From contig JABAYF010000024.1 in assembly GCA_018609125.1 (NCBI GenBank), positions 99,597 to 157,564 on the forward strand: a DNA stretch of 57,968 nucleotides. The letters are read 5' to 3'. The position numbers and the translations under genes were made by a program. The stretch comes from Candidatus Nanopelagicales bacterium (GTDB lineage Bacteria; Actinomycetota; Actinomycetes; S36-B12). The notes under the pieces are model-generated. The model was not told the DNA's origin. It ran no database searches and saw only the letters and a list, made by a program, of their open reading frames with translations. Below, one piece after another: positions 17,311-26,941 of the stretch; the first letter of the stretch is position 1; each line of letters opens with the position of its first letter.

Positions 17311-19805
17311 ACCGTGTGCCCCTCGCCGACTAGTTCTAAAAACACATCTTCAAGTCGACGCCCGCTGCGTCCGGCCAGAAGGGACTCAACAGTGCCCTGG
17401 GAAATCACCCTGCCGTGATTCATGACCACCACATGTGAACAGGTTTGCTCCACTTCGGAAAGAAGGTGGGAGGAAATGATGACCGTCTTACCGGTGGCTG
17501 CATAGTCCTGGACCACCTGGCGCATGTGTCGTATCTGGGGCGGATCAAGTCCGTTGGTGGGCTCATCGAGCATGAGCAGGTCAGGTAGTCCGAGCATGGC
17601 CTGAGCGATACCGAGTCGCTGGCGCATTCCTTGGCTGTAGGTACGCACCTTGCGATCAACAGCGTCGCCAAGTCCGGCGATGTCGAGTACTTCATCAAGA
17701 TGCGGGTCACCCACCCGACCGCTGGCCCGCCAGTAAATGTCAAGGTTTGCCTTCCCGCTGAGGTGCGGTAGAAAACCGGGGCCCTCAACGAAGGAACCCA
17801 CGCGCGAGAGCACGGAGGCGCCGGCAGAAACACGCTGGCCGAACACAAATACCGCGCCCTGCGTGGGTCGAAGTAGGCCCATCACCATGCGCATCGTGGT
17901 GGTTTTGCCCGCACCGTTGGGGCCAAGCAGGCCGAGAACGATTCCGGGCGGAACAGTGAAATCTACGCCGTCAACCGCGCGGAGTCCGCCGGAGAACTCT
18001 TGGACCAGATCGACCACGGCAACCGGGGTCTGGAGGAGTTGGTCATCAACTGCTGGTTTCGCCGGGCGCGGGCGCACCAACCGGACGACCACGGCCAGGG
18101 CGATCACAATGAGGAGGGCGCCGAGGAGCCACCACCACGTGGCCACCCCACCACTGGCTGCGGTGGTTGCCACATCGGGAATGGTGAGGGAGGGCGCGGC
18201 CAAACCGATGGAATACACCGCGGGACCCGGTGGCATCGCGAATCCCTGATCAGTGGTGGAAACGGTGAGGGCAAGTCGGTCACCGGCCGCCCATTCGGTG
18301 ACGATGGTGGGTAATTCAATGGTGATCTCGATCGGCTCTGGACCGACACGATCAAGTCGAATGGGGGCCACCAGCCCGTTGGGAAGTGTTTGCCTATCGG
18401 TGCCAGACACGATCCGAACACCGGCGAAGAGCGTGACATCGGTGACCGGTTCGGTCGAGGACACCGTGAGAGTGGCGGTGGGTGAGCCGATAATGCGCCC
18501 GGCTTCGTTTATCGGCATCGAGATGAAGCCGGCGGATTGCTGTGGCACGGGAAGGGAAAGCGCGGCTCCGAAACGCGCGGCGAGCCCACCTGCTCCGGGC
18601 AGTGCGGTAATCGCCGAAGGCACCCCACCTGCGGGAGCGAGAATTTGTTGTGGCGGCCCAAGCAGGGCAATCTCGGTGGATTCATCACCCCCGATTCCCG
18701 GATAGGTCGGTGCGGTGACAACAGAAACCGTGCCCAAAGCACGATCACTGATGGCTGAACCTTCTACAACAGATATGGAGAAGTCATTGGCGACGGTGGG
18801 TCCGTCGAGCAGATGAGCGGTGAACCACTCGGCGGTGAGTTCACGCAGACGTTCAGTTTCGCTGACACCCCCGTCGTGGCCAGCAGCATGCCAAAGGACC
18901 TTCAGTGGGGTGTCCGGATTAGCTTCGGCGATCTGCTGGGCGTTGGCGTTGAGTTGATTTAATGGAAAGAGCGAATCAGACTGACCGCCGCCGAGCATGG
19001 TGGGAACGGTGATCCTGTCGGTAATGCTCTGAGGTGAAGAAGCCGCCATGAGCGCGGCACCTTCGTCGGTGATTGTGCCGGTGGTGGCCGCCAGGTTGTA
19101 TGCCTGGCACCACTGCTCGGTGAATCGACCGCATCCGTCAATGGGTCCACCGGTGAGCCCAGAACTGAAAAACAGCGCTGCCCATAACTGCTTGTACACA
19201 CCAAGTTCGGTCGAGTTCACTGCACTTTGGGGAAATAGCGAGGTCTGCAGATTGTTCCAAGTGATATCGGCTGCGATGGCATCCACGCGGGGGTCATAGC
19301 CGGCCACCATGAGTGATAGCGCTCCGCCGTAAGAACCACCGGCAAAACCAACGCGTGGGTCCCCGGGGGAATCTTGAATCACCGCGTCGGATTCAGCGAG
19401 ATAATCAATGATTCGGCTAGCGTCGGCAACTTCGTAGTCAGGTGCGTTGAGAGAAATTGAACCCGTTGATGCGCCAAAGCCGCGGGCAGAATACGCCACC
19501 ACGACGAAACCTTGATCCACCATGAATTGTGCATCTTCAGCCACGGAGGTTTTGCTTCCGCCGAAACCGTGTGCAAGAACGACCGCTGGAGCCGGGGTTT
19601 GTTCCGGAAGATAAATATCAGCTTCGATGGTGACCGGGGTGCCCTCTGTTGCACTTGTGGGACCACCATCGATGGTGATGGCTGCCGGGTTCGACTCTGC
19701 CTGGGCCGGTGTGGCGATCGCTAGCGGGCTGAGAGTGAGCCCAAGAGCAACGCAGGCGGCAGCTGCAGCACGGGTGACAATGCGTGAATGAAAAAGAGTC
19801 AACAT
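17307..19805 (-). CDS. Fusion protein: secreted alpha/beta hydrolase - transmembrane helix - ABC transporter ATPase
   Basis: 832 residues in one uninterrupted frame. Residues 1-36 form a signal peptide ending PAQAES. Residues 40-530 look like an alpha/beta hydrolase with a CocE/NonD or X-Pro dipeptidyl-peptidase-like build: VLAHGFGGSK near 76, nucleophile elbow FAGGSYGGA near 155, and a beta-rich C-terminal part. A membrane helix at about 550-572 (WWWLLGALLIVIALAVVV) is followed by a cytoplasmic ABC ATPase: Walker A LLGPNGAGKT near 628, signature YSQGMRQRLG near 726, Walker B LLMLDEPTNGLD near 745, and switch histidine ISSHLL near 778. The hydrolase should lie outside and the ATPase inside, which makes topological sense. 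It is coupled to the ABC-2 permease gene. Start ATG at 19805; no frameshift or stop separates the halves. Confidence 0.85.
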   Translation of the reverse strand: MLTLFHSRIVTRAAAAACVALGLTLSPLAIATPAQAESNPAAITIDGGPTSATEGTPVTIEADIYLPEQTPAPAVVLAHGFGGSKTSVAEDAQFMVDQGFVVVAYSARGFGASTGSISLNAPDYEVADASRIIDYLAESDAVIQDSPGDPRVGFAGGSYGGALSLMVAGYDPRVDAIAADITWNNLQTSLFPQSAVNSTELGVYKQLWAALFFSSGLTGGPIDGCGRFTEQWCQAYNLAATTGTITDEGAALMAASSPQSITDRITVPTMLGGGQSDSLFPLNQLNANAQQIAEANPDTPLKVLWHAAGHDGGVSETERLRELTAEWFTAHLLDGPTVANDFSISVVEGSAISDRALGTVSVVTAPTYPGIGGDESTEIALLGPPQQILAPAGGVPSAITALPGAGGLAARFGAALSLPVPQQSAGFISMPINEAGRIIGSPTATLTVSSTEPVTDVTLFAGVRIVSGTDRQTLPNGLVAPIRLDRVGPEPIEITIELPTIVTEWAAGDRLALTVSTTDQGFAMPPGPAVYSIGLAAPSLTIPDVATTAASGGVATWWWLLGALLIVIALAVVVRLVRPRPAKPAVDDQLLQTPVAVVDLVQEFSGGLRAVDGVDFTVPPGIVLGLLGPNGAGKTTTMRMVMGLLRPTQGAVFVFGQRVSAGASVLSRVGSFVEGPGFLPHLSGKANLDIYWRASGRVGDPHLDEVLDIAGLGDAVDRKVRTYSQGMRQRLGIAQAMLGLPDLLMLDEPTNGLDPPQIRHMRQVVQDYAATGKTVIISSHLLSEVEQTCSHVVVMNHGRVISQGTVESLLAGRSGRRLEDVFLELVGEGHTV

Positions 19806-19890
19806 GTTCCCGCCATAGGATCACCTTATGTTGTGCCTGCCCACGTCGCAGTTACGCAGGAGCGCCGATGCGCCGATGCGAGCGACTCGT

Positions 19891-19896
19891 TAGATT
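19891..19896 (+). promoter_or_regulatory. -10 box of a probable leaderless promoter for the DUF5522 gene
   Basis: TAGATT, six bases before the GTG at 19903; no Shine-Dalgarno sequence is present. Confidence 0.5.
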
Positions 19897-19902
19897 CATT
19901 CA

Positions 19903-20151
19903 GTGATTCACCCTTTTAGCCGCCAGGAACTGGCAGATCGCGCGCTGAATGAGCCGCACACCCAGCGACTCGATCACACCCGTGCAGACTTCGCACTGAT
20001 CTGTGACCGTCATGAGCAAGCCATGGCGCAGGGTGCCCGCGGCTACCTAGACCCTAAGACTGGACTTTTCGTCATGACCGCGAAGTATCTGGCTGATCGT
20101 GGGTTTTGCTGCAACAGCGGTTGCCGACACTGTCCTTACGTAAGCGACTAG
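19903..20151 (+). CDS. DUF5522 family small cysteine-rich protein
   Basis: 82 residues from a GTG. The C-terminus carries RGFCCNSGCRHCPYVSD (residues 66-82), the conserved two-cysteine, GC, HCPY pattern of the DUF5522 family; the cysteines could bind zinc or an iron-sulfur cluster. Before it, GYLDPKTGLFVMTAKYLADRG is also typical. It is followed 12 bases later by a methyltransferase gene on the same strand. Function unknown. Confidence 0.85.
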   Translation: MIHPFSRQELADRALNEPHTQRLDHTRADFALICDRHEQAMAQGARGYLDPKTGLFVMTAKYLADRGFCCNSGCRHCPYVSD

Positions 20152-20163
20152 GGCGGGGCTGCC

Positions 20164-20874
20164 ATGCATCGCTTATATGGCGATTTAGCTCCCTGGTGGC
20201 CACTGATCTCACCACCGAGTGAATACGTAGACGAGATTCCACGGCTGCAAGCGGCGCTTGGTCCACCGGGACGGTTACTGGAACTGGGTAGCGGTGGTGG
20301 ACACGTGGCGTCACATCTGTTGCAGTTTGACCGCACCCTGGTAGATCTTGCTGAACCCATGCTTGCGGTATCACGAGAGCTCAACCCCGATTGCCGGCAC
20401 GAACAGGGCGATATGAGAACCATCCGATTAAACGAACGTTTCGACGCCGTCCTCGTGCACGATGCCGTTGATTATCTACTCACCGAAGATGACGTTGAGC
20501 AGATGTTGGATACGGCAGCTGAACATCTTGTGGACGGTGGCCGGTTGGTGATAGTGCCCGACGATATAGCCGACACCTTTCAGCCAGGGACCACCAGTGG
20601 CGGAAGTGATGACGCACACGGTCGTGCGGCCCGATTCCTTGAATGGGTGCACGAACTGCAACCCGGTGAAACGTCGGTGCAGGTGGACTATGTATTCGTA
20701 CTGCGTGAACGCGACGGCAGTGTTGATGTCGTGCACGAGCAGCATGAATGTGGACTGTTCACGATCAACCAGTGGCGACGAATGCTCAGTGATTTCACCG
20801 ATGTGGTGGTCAGCGTTACTGATGAATCATGGGGAGAAGGGGTGCTGATTACCGCTCGACGGTCCCGGCGATGA
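20164..20874 (+). CDS. Class I SAM-dependent methyltransferase
   Basis: 236 residues. The S-adenosylmethionine-binding motif I is [16 protein letters not shown] at about 37-52; motif II (VDLAEPML) and [14 protein letters not shown] (about 92-105) follow in order. The acceptor is unknown. It is downstream of the DUF5522 gene by 12 bases and probably co-transcribed. Its last 26 bases overlap the 3' end of ino1 on the other strand, a tail-to-tail arrangement. Confidence 0.88.
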   Translation: MHRLYGDLAPWWPLISPPSEYVDEIPRLQAALGPPGRLLELGSGGGHVASHLLQFDRTLVDLAEPMLAVSRELNPDCRHEQGDMRTIRLNERFDAVLVHDAVDYLLTEDDVEQMLDTAAEHLVDGGRLVIVPDDIADTFQPGTTSGGSDDAHGRAARFLEWVHELQPGETSVQVDYVFVLRERDGSVDVVHEQHECGLFTINQWRRMLSDFTDVVVSVTDESWGEGVLITARRSRR

Positions 20875-21928
20875 ACTCTTCCACGCGTTCGCGGCACACG
20901 TCGTCTGCGTACTGCTCGGGCGGGGACTTCATGAAGTAGGAGGAAGCGCTCAATAGCGGCCCACCAATGCCGCGGTCCATGGCAATTTTAGCTGCCCGCA
21001 GCGCGTCGATGATGACACCGGCTGAGTTGGGGGAATCCCATACCTCGAGCTTGTATTCCAGGCTGAGCGGAACATCGCCGAAAGCTTTGCCCTCAAGGCG
21101 AACGAAGGCCCACTTGCGATCATCAAGCCATGCCACGTAGTCGCTTGGTCCGATGTGGACGTTGCGCGGTGCGATATCGCGATCGATCTGTGAGGTGACC
21201 GACTGGGTCTTGGAAATCTTCTTTGATTCCAAGCGATCCCGCTCCAACATGTTCATGAAGTCCATGTTGCCGCCAACATTGAGCTGGTAGGTGCGCTGCA
21301 CCTCTACGCCGCGATCTTCGAAGAGTTTGGTGAGAACTCGGTGGGTAATTGTGGCACCCACCTGAGACTTAATATCGTCACCTACGATGGGCAGGTTTGC
21401 ATCGACAAATTTTTGCGCCCACTCAGGGGTTCCCGCGATAAAAACTGGAAGGGCGTTGACGAAGCCACACCCTGCATCGATGGCGCACTGCGCGTAAAAC
21501 TTAGCCGCGTCCTCAGACCCCACGGGCAGGTAGCAGACCACAACGTCAACCTTTGCTGCCTTGAGAGCGGCAACAACGTCGACCGGTTCCGCATCAGACT
21601 CGGTGATGGTTTCGCGGTAGTACTTGCCGAGTCCGTCTAGGGTGACGCCGCGTTGGACGATGACGTTGGTGGGGGGCACATCGCAGATCTTGATGGTGTT
21701 GTTCTCGCTAGCGCCGATCGCGTCGGCGAGGTCGCTACCCACCTTCTTGGCATCCACATCGAAAGCGGCCACAAACTCCACGTCGCTGACGTGATAATCA
21801 CCGAATTGAACGTGCATGAGCCCAGGTACCCGCTGGCCGGGTGCTGCATCGGCGTAGTACTGCACGCCCTGGACAAGTGAGGCTGCACAGTTACCAACGC
21901 CAATTACGGCGACGCGAACTGATCCCAT
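20849..21928 (-). CDS. ino1: Myo-inositol-1-phosphate synthase
   Basis: 359 residues, the prokaryotic length of this family. The N-terminal NAD-binding [20 protein letters not shown] and the later [20 protein letters not shown] segment, which carries catalytic lysines, are characteristic. It converts glucose 6-phosphate to 1L-myo-inositol 1-phosphate, the first step to phosphatidylinositol and mycothiol in actinobacteria. Start ATG at 21928 has AAAGGGA upstream. The PadR-type regulator gene precedes it by 27 bases, so both should share the promoter that carries the putative PadR operators; the same pair is found in M. tuberculosis (Rv0046c-Rv0047c). Confidence 0.96.
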   Translation of the reverse strand: MGSVRVAVIGVGNCAASLVQGVQYYADAAPGQRVPGLMHVQFGDYHVSDVEFVAAFDVDAKKVGSDLADAIGASENNTIKICDVPPTNVIVQRGVTLDGLGKYYRETITESDAEPVDVVAALKAAKVDVVVCYLPVGSEDAAKFYAQCAIDAGCGFVNALPVFIAGTPEWAQKFVDANLPIVGDDIKSQVGATITHRVLTKLFEDRGVEVQRTYQLNVGGNMDFMNMLERDRLESKKISKTQSVTSQIDRDIAPRNVHIGPSDYVAWLDDRKWAFVRLEGKAFGDVPLSLEYKLEVWDSPNSAGVIIDALRAAKIAMDRGIGGPLLSASSYFMKSPPEQYADDVCRERVEEFIAGTVER

Positions 21929-21955
21929 GGTCGTTCCCTTTCGTTATGGCCCTGG

Positions 21956-22501
21956 TTAAGGCCGGTTCTCGCCATCAATGAGTTCATCTAGCCAGCGCAC
22001 TTCACGTTCAACGCTGTCTAGGCCGTGCTCCTGCAGTCGTTCGGTGTAGGCATCCATCCGTTCACCCGCACGGGTAAAGGACTCGCGCAATGTGGCCAGC
22101 CGCTGTTCCAGACGCGACCGGCGCCCTTCCAAAATTCTCAAGCGAACATCGGCTGGCGTTCGCTTGAAGAAAGCTAGATGTGCGGCGAAGGGTTCGTCCT
22201 CCCACGCATCGGGTCCGGGTGCGGCAATGAGTTGATCAAAGTAGTCCTTGCCCTGGGCAGAGATCTCGTACACGATGCGCGCACGTCGGGTGGTGAGAAC
22301 CGGCTGCGGGTCTGGCGCTGCCTCAGCAATGAGTTCGCGCGATTGGAGTTCCTTCAGCGCGGGGTAGAGGGAGCCATAAGAAATTGCTCGGAAGGGGCCC
22401 AGGACGCCGGTGAGGCGCTTGCGGAGTTCGTATCCGTGCAAGGGGGAATCGTGAAGTAGCCCGAGGATCGAGAATTCCAGCACTGCACCGCGGGTACGCA
22501 C
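21956..22501 (-). CDS. PadR family transcriptional regulator
   Basis: 181 residues from a GTG at 22501 with AAGGGGAG five bases upstream; the longer frame to 22540 lacks a better start. The winged-helix domain is LEFSILGLLHDSPLHGYELRKRL (positions 7-29) with the wing near ISYGSLYPALKEL, followed by a C-terminal helical dimerisation part with many arginines and glutamates. PadR proteins are usually repressors released by a ligand, and often repress themselves. Cotranscribed with ino1, it probably controls inositol synthesis. Three GATATATC-type sites upstream are its likely operators. Confidence 0.92.
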   Translation of the reverse strand: MRTRGAVLEFSILGLLHDSPLHGYELRKRLTGVLGPFRAISYGSLYPALKELQSRELIAEAAPDPQPVLTTRRARIVYEISAQGKDYFDQLIAAPGPDAWEDEPFAAHLAFFKRTPADVRLRILEGRRSRLEQRLATLRESFTRAGERMDAYTERLQEHGLDSVEREVRWLDELIDGENRP

Positions 22502-22550
22502 GATGGCTCCCCTTCGTAGGTTGCTGCTGGGATGGATCATTCAATCTGCA

Positions 22551-22600
22551 CCGATATATCGGATTGGCATAGTAAAGCAGATATATCGACCAGATACATC
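22551..22600. promoter_or_regulatory. Putative PadR operator array between PadR-ino1 and the DUF5318 gene
   Basis: Three copies of an 8-base palindrome: GATATATC at 22553-22560 (inside the perfect 12-base palindrome CCGATATATCGG, 22551-22562), GATATATC at 22580-22587 and the variant GATACATC at 22593-22600. A TACTAT -10-like box for the minus-strand genes lies between the first two copies, a layout suited to autorepression. Binding by the adjacent PadR is inferred. Confidence 0.6.
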
Positions 22601-22624
22601 AGGTGGGTCTAGTCGGCATTGGCT

Positions 22625-22630
22625 TAGGCT
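22625..22630 (+). promoter_or_regulatory. -10 box of a probable leaderless promoter for the DUF5318 gene
   Basis: TAGGCT, seven bases before the GTG at 22638; no Shine-Dalgarno sequence is seen. Confidence 0.5.
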
Positions 22631-22637
22631 GGTGTGC

Positions 22638-23111
22638 GTGGCCATGAAGAAGTCGGCGGCGAAAGGCTCGACGGCGAAAGTAACGGCAGCACCGATCGCT
22701 GACCCCACCCTCCCGCGCTCGGTCGTGAACTACATCCTTCAGCGGCGCCGGGTGCTCACCGCGGTTCACAGTGGTCGCCCCTTCGAGGGGGCTGATGTGT
22801 GCGATGCCGACCACTATCTACTCAAAGCGGCCCGCTTTCACGGGGTGCACACGACGCAGGACTGTCCCGTGTGCCGACGAGAGCAACTCACCGAGGTCAC
22901 CTACATTTTTGGGGACGAACTCGGGCATATTTCCGGCGCCGCCATTGATCCGCGCCGACTACTCGATCTGGCCGAACGCACCGGCGAGTTTCGAGTGTTT
23001 GTGGTCGAGGTGTGCACGCAGTGTCGGTGGAACTACCTCACGCGGTCCTATGTGCTCGGCGATGGAGTTTTTCGGCGTCCCCCGCGACGCCCACCGGACC
23101 TGCTGCGTTGA
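22638..23111 (+). CDS. DUF5318 family protein
   Basis: 157 residues from the GTG at 22638, chosen because a TAGGCT box lies seven bases upstream; ATG two codons later is an alternative, and the reading frame to 22503 crosses the PadR operators. Two CxxC pairs, CPVCRRE near residue 80 and CTQCRWN near 129, could form a zinc ribbon. DUF5318 genes stand beside ponA in many actinobacteria (Rv0049 before ponA1), although here an MFS gene on the opposite strand separates them. The last 64 bases overlap the 3' end of that MFS gene. Function unknown. Confidence 0.8.
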   Translation: MAMKKSAAKGSTAKVTAAPIADPTLPRSVVNYILQRRRVLTAVHSGRPFEGADVCDADHYLLKAARFHGVHTTQDCPVCRREQLTEVTYIFGDELGHISGAAIDPRRLLDLAERTGEFRVFVVEVCTQCRWNYLTRSYVLGDGVFRRPPRRPPDLLR

Positions 23112-24709
23112 TCCGGTGGCAGACCAAAGGACGCGATGAGGCCCAACACCATGGCACCGCCAGCGACGCCGGCCATCACCCGAACCGCGGCGGTGTAGGC
23201 GTCTTTAGCGTCTTGGGCCACCTGCGCCGTGTCCGGTTTGGCCGCCAGCTCAATGATTGCTTCACCGGAGGAATCGACCACCGTGTCGACAATTGAAGTC
23301 CGGTCGGCGACGCTGATTTGGGGCTGATTGTTCTCCAGGTTCGTGGCCAATGACGCACCCAGTGAGACGAAGAGAATGGTGCCGAGCACCGCTGAGCCCA
23401 GGGTGCCACCTACCTGGCGCAGGGTGGAAGTGACCGACGACGCGCCACCAGATTTTGCGCCTGGCACATCTTCTAAAATTACGTTCGTCAACTGTGCGGT
23501 ATCGAAACCGAGGCCGATGCCGTAAATAACGAACGGAATTGCCAGCCACCAGGGTGAGTTATCGGCGCTCACCAAGATGCCGACACCAGCGATACCGATG
23601 ATTTCTAGCACCATGCCCCAGCGCACCAGGCGCGTCGAACCGATCAATGCCGAGACGTGCCGGGCGGCACCACCAGCAGCAACAACGCCTAGGCCAAGAA
23701 CGGCCACCAGAGCGCCGGTTTCCAGCGCGGAGAATCCGTGGACTGATTGCACCCACAGCGGGATAGCAAACAGCACGCCGAATTCGCCGAGGGAAACCAA
23801 GGTGGCCACCAGGTTGCCGTAGCCATAGCGGCGAATTCGGAACAGGCTGAGATCTATCAGAATTGGTTTGCCGGCTTTCCCTCTAATTTGTTGCAGTGCA
23901 ATAAAAGTCACCAGCATGATGACACCGACAGCGATGGTGACCGGAACGGGAGATAGATCACCTGGCACCACGGCGAAGGGCCCAAGATTCCAGGTGGTGA
24001 TTGACGTCCACCAGCCCACCGATTGACCTTCGATGAGGCCGAACACCACGAGACCTAGGCCTAGGGACGACAGCAGCACACCGGACCAGTCCAACCCTCG
24101 ACGGTCGACGCCCTTGGATTCGGTGATGAAGATTTTCACCAAGATCAAGCTGGCAATGCCAAGTGGGATGTTGATGTAGAACGCCCAGCGCCATGACGCC
24201 ACCTCAGCAAGCCAGCCGCCAAGTAGTGGCCCGAAAGCGGCCATGCCACCAAAAACTGCGCCCCATAAGCCAAAGGCTGCGGCACGCATGGGGCCCTTGA
24301 AGTTGACGTTAATAATGGCCATCGAGGTGGGCAGCATCATGGCCCCGCCGACGGCCTCACCGGCTCGGGCCAGAATCAACATATTGGCGCTCGTGGATGC
24401 CCCGGCCAGGGTGTTGAAGACGATGAACACCACCGTGCCCATCATGAACATGCGCTTGCGCCCGATGCGGTCGGAGAGCACGCCGAAGGTGATGAGGAGG
24501 GCCGCAAAGATCAGCGAGTAGATCGAGGTGATCCACAAGACGTCGGTGCGATTGATGCTGAGGTCTTGCACGATCGTGGGGATCAAGACATTGACGATGC
24601 TGCCTTCGAGCACGATGAGTGAGACACCTAGGAGGATCGCGATCAGCGCCCACCAGGGTTTTTTTTCCTGCGCGGGGCCTTCGGTGGAAGTTGTGGTCGC
24701 GGCAGACAT
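23048..24709 (-). CDS. MFS drug transporter, DHA2 (14-helix) family
   Basis: 553 residues from the ATG at 24709; TTG at 24718 is an alternative. About 14 hydrophobic helices, with VLWITSIYSLIFAALLITFG near 60 and the loop LSDRIGRKRMFMMG near 82-95, the MFS signature of QacA/EmrB-type exporters. It likely exports drugs or other hydrophobic compounds by proton antiport. It is inserted between DUF5318 and the PBP gene, normally adjacent in relatives. A TACTGT box eight bases before the ATG suggests a leaderless transcript. Its 3' end overlaps the DUF5318 gene by 64 bases in a convergent arrangement. Confidence 0.9.
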   Translation of the reverse strand: MSAATTTSTEGPAQEKKPWWALIAILLGVSLIVLEGSIVNVLIPTIVQDLSINRTDVLWITSIYSLIFAALLITFGVLSDRIGRKRMFMMGTVVFIVFNTLAGASTSANMLILARAGEAVGGAMMLPTSMAIINVNFKGPMRAAAFGLWGAVFGGMAAFGPLLGGWLAEVASWRWAFYINIPLGIASLILVKIFITESKGVDRRGLDWSGVLLSSLGLGLVVFGLIEGQSVGWWTSITTWNLGPFAVVPGDLSPVPVTIAVGVIMLVTFIALQQIRGKAGKPILIDLSLFRIRRYGYGNLVATLVSLGEFGVLFAIPLWVQSVHGFSALETGALVAVLGLGVVAAGGAARHVSALIGSTRLVRWGMVLEIIGIAGVGILVSADNSPWWLAIPFVIYGIGLGFDTAQLTNVILEDVPGAKSGGASSVTSTLRQVGGTLGSAVLGTILFVSLGASLATNLENNQPQISVADRTSIVDTVVDSSGEAIIELAAKPDTAQVAQDAKDAYTAAVRVMAGVAGGAMVLGLIASFGLPPDQRSRSGGRRGGRRKTPSPST

Positions 24710-24717
24710 AAGGGCCA

Positions 24718-24723
24718 ACAGTA
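24718..24723 (-). promoter_or_regulatory. -10 box of a probable leaderless promoter for the DHA2 transporter
   Basis: TACTGT on the minus strand, eight bases before the ATG at 24709. Confidence 0.4.
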
Positions 24724-24828
24724 ACGGAGTGCTGGAAACCCCGGCCAGAGATTATCTGATTCCCGGCGCGCCAAGAGCTGTGAAGGAAGTGACGAGAGTG
24801 ATCATGGTTGAGCCATGGAGTACACCTC

Positions 24829-26940
24829 GTGAGCGGCTCGAATCGCCGTGCCCTGAAAACCCCACCGCGCCGTAAGCGGCGGTGGGGTCGACGCCTCTTT
24901 GGTTGGATGTTCGTTTTGGCGCTTCTTGGCGCCGGCGGGTTTGCCCTCGCCGTAGCCCTGACCCCGCTGCCAGATCCCAACGATGTCGCGGCCAATGAAG
25001 CCACGGTCGTCTACTACGCCGATGGGGTCACTGAGATTGGTCGGCTCGGCGATGCCACTCGACGCAGCGTAAATATTGACCAAGTTCCCCTACCGGTGCG
25101 CAATGCGGTGCTCGCGGCTGAAGATCGGGACTTTTATTCCCACGGCGGCGTGTCACCCATCGGTATTGGTCGGGCCATGTGGAACAACGTGCGTGGCGAG
25201 GCCGTGCAGGGTGCCTCCACAATCACCCAGCAATATGCCAAGAACGCCTACCTCACCTCGGATCGCTCGTGGTGGCGCAAGGCACGTGAATTGGTGTTGA
25301 GCGTGAAGCTGGAAACGGTGACGTCCAAGGACGACATCCTCAGCGGCTACCTCAACACGATCTATTTTGGCCGCGGGGCCTATGGGATCGAGGCGGCTTC
25401 CCTGGCCTATTTCGCGGCGCCGGTTTCTACGTTGAACTATGAGCAGGGTGCGCTCTTGGCCGCGGTGATCAAGGCACCGAGTGTGTTGGATCCGGCCGTG
25501 GAAAAACGTATGGCGAAGGCGCGCTGGGCTTATGTGATTGATGCGATGGCAGAGCAGGGTTGGATCACTTCGACTGAGCAGCAGGGGGCTGTTTTTCCGG
25601 ACACCATCGCCCCCCGCACTTCCAACCGGCTCGGCGGACAGGTGGGATATTTACTGGAAGCCGTCAAGGTAGATATGGGGGAATTGGGTTACTCGGCCAC
25701 CGAAATTGAAGCCGCTGGCCTGCGCATCGTGACCACCTTTGAACCTGCTGCTCAGGCAGCAGCGGTTAATGCTGTTGCTTCGGTGGCGCCCACCGAAGGC
25801 ACTTCCGGACTGCGGCTGGGGCTCGCCGCGGTGCGCCCCAGCACCGGTGAGGTCATCGCGATGTATGGCGGCCCCGACTACGTCAGCAGTCCTATCAATA
25901 ATGCCACGCGAAGATTTGCCCAGGCAGGTTCCACGTTCAAGCCCTTCGCTCTCACCGCAGCCCTTGAACAGGGTATGAGCGTTGATTCGGTCTGGCAGGG
26001 GAACTCACCGGCGGATGTGCAGGGCTACACCGTGCGCAACTACGGCGATACCTCATTCGGTGACGTTGACCTCGTGACCGCCACCGCACGCAGCGTCAAC
26101 ACCGCATATGTCGAACTCGAAGCAGATATTGGCGTGGCAGCCGTCGCTGATGCTGCCTACCGCGTGGGTTTGCCCACGGACACACCCGGTGGTGGACCAG
26201 ATTCACTCGACCTCACCTTTGTCTTGGGCACCGCATCGCCTAGCGGAGTAGATATGGCCTCGGCCTATGCCACCTTTGCTCAGCGTGGCCAGCGGGTGAT
26301 ACCCACCACCGTTAAGCAGGTGTTTAACTCAAGTGGAGCACTGCAGTATGAACACAGGGTTGTTCCCGAGCAGGTGATCGCCAGCAGTGTGGCCGACGCG
26401 GTCAACGGGGTGCTTGAAGAAGTTGTACGCAGCGGTACCGCTACCGGTGCGCAGCAGATCGGGCGACCGGTAGCGGGAAAAACGGGAACCAGCAACGAAA
26501 ATAAGTCGATGTGGTTTGTTGGCTACACCCCACAACTGTCCACGGCTGTACTGATGGCACGTGAAGATGCAGAGGGTAATCCGCAATCGCTGGACGGTCT
26601 CGGTGGCGGTGCTCCTTCGTGGGGCGGCGGCGGCTACCCCGTGGCGATCTGGACAGCGTTTACTGCTGCAGCGCTGGCCAATGATCCGGTGGAAAGTTTT
26701 GTGGTGACCACTCCCTTACCCTCAGGTACATCGGTGATCTCACCCAGTGCGGAAGACACTCCAACGCCGACCCCCACTCCCACTGTTGACCCCACCCCGT
26801 CACCAACTCAGCCGCCACCGACACCGGCACCGACAACGCCACCGACAACGCCACCGACATCACCGCCGAACCCCACCGGACCGGTCACACCTGCGCCGCT
26901 TCAGCCACCACTGCCAGACATCATCGGCGACCCGCAGTAG
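24829..26940 (+). CDS. ponA: Bifunctional penicillin-binding protein (glycosyltransferase/transpeptidase)
   Basis: 703 residues from a GTG at 24829 with GGAG eight bases upstream; TTG at 24808 is possible. A basic N-terminal tail precedes one membrane helix (about 21-43). The GT51 glycosyltransferase domain has LAAEDRDFYSHGGVSP near 92 and QGASTITQQYAKN near 131. The transpeptidase domain has SXXK AGSTFKPFA near 367, SVN in ARSVNTAY near 420, and KTG in AGKTGTSNENKSMWF near 547. It polymerises and cross-links peptidoglycan outside the membrane. The C-terminal 60 residues are a threonine/proline repeat tail, probably spanning the wall. Position before GT87 and rpsF matches ponA1 of mycobacteria. 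Confidence 0.95.
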   Translation: MSGSNRRALKTPPRRKRRWGRRLFGWMFVLALLGAGGFALAVALTPLPDPNDVAANEATVVYYADGVTEIGRLGDATRRSVNIDQVPLPVRNAVLAAEDRDFYSHGGVSPIGIGRAMWNNVRGEAVQGASTITQQYAKNAYLTSDRSWWRKARELVLSVKLETVTSKDDILSGYLNTIYFGRGAYGIEAASLAYFAAPVSTLNYEQGALLAAVIKAPSVLDPAVEKRMAKARWAYVIDAMAEQGWITSTEQQGAVFPDTIAPRTSNRLGGQVGYLLEAVKVDMGELGYSATEIEAAGLRIVTTFEPAAQAAAVNAVASVAPTEGTSGLRLGLAAVRPSTGEVIAMYGGPDYVSSPINNATRRFAQAGSTFKPFALTAALEQGMSVDSVWQGNSPADVQGYTVRNYGDTSFGDVDLVTATARSVNTAYVELEADIGVAAVADAAYRVGLPTDTPGGGPDSLDLTFVLGTASPSGVDMASAYATFAQRGQRVIPTTVKQVFNSSGALQYEHRVVPEQVIASSVADAVNGVLEEVVRSGTATGAQQIGRPVAGKTGTSNENKSMWFVGYTPQLSTAVLMAREDAEGNPQSLDGLGGGAPSWGGGGYPVAIWTAFTAAALANDPVESFVVTTPLPSGTSVISPSAEDTPTPTPTPTVDPTPSPTQPPPTPAPTTPPTTPPTSPPNPTGPVTPAPLQPPLPDIIGDPQ

Positions 26941-26941
26941 C

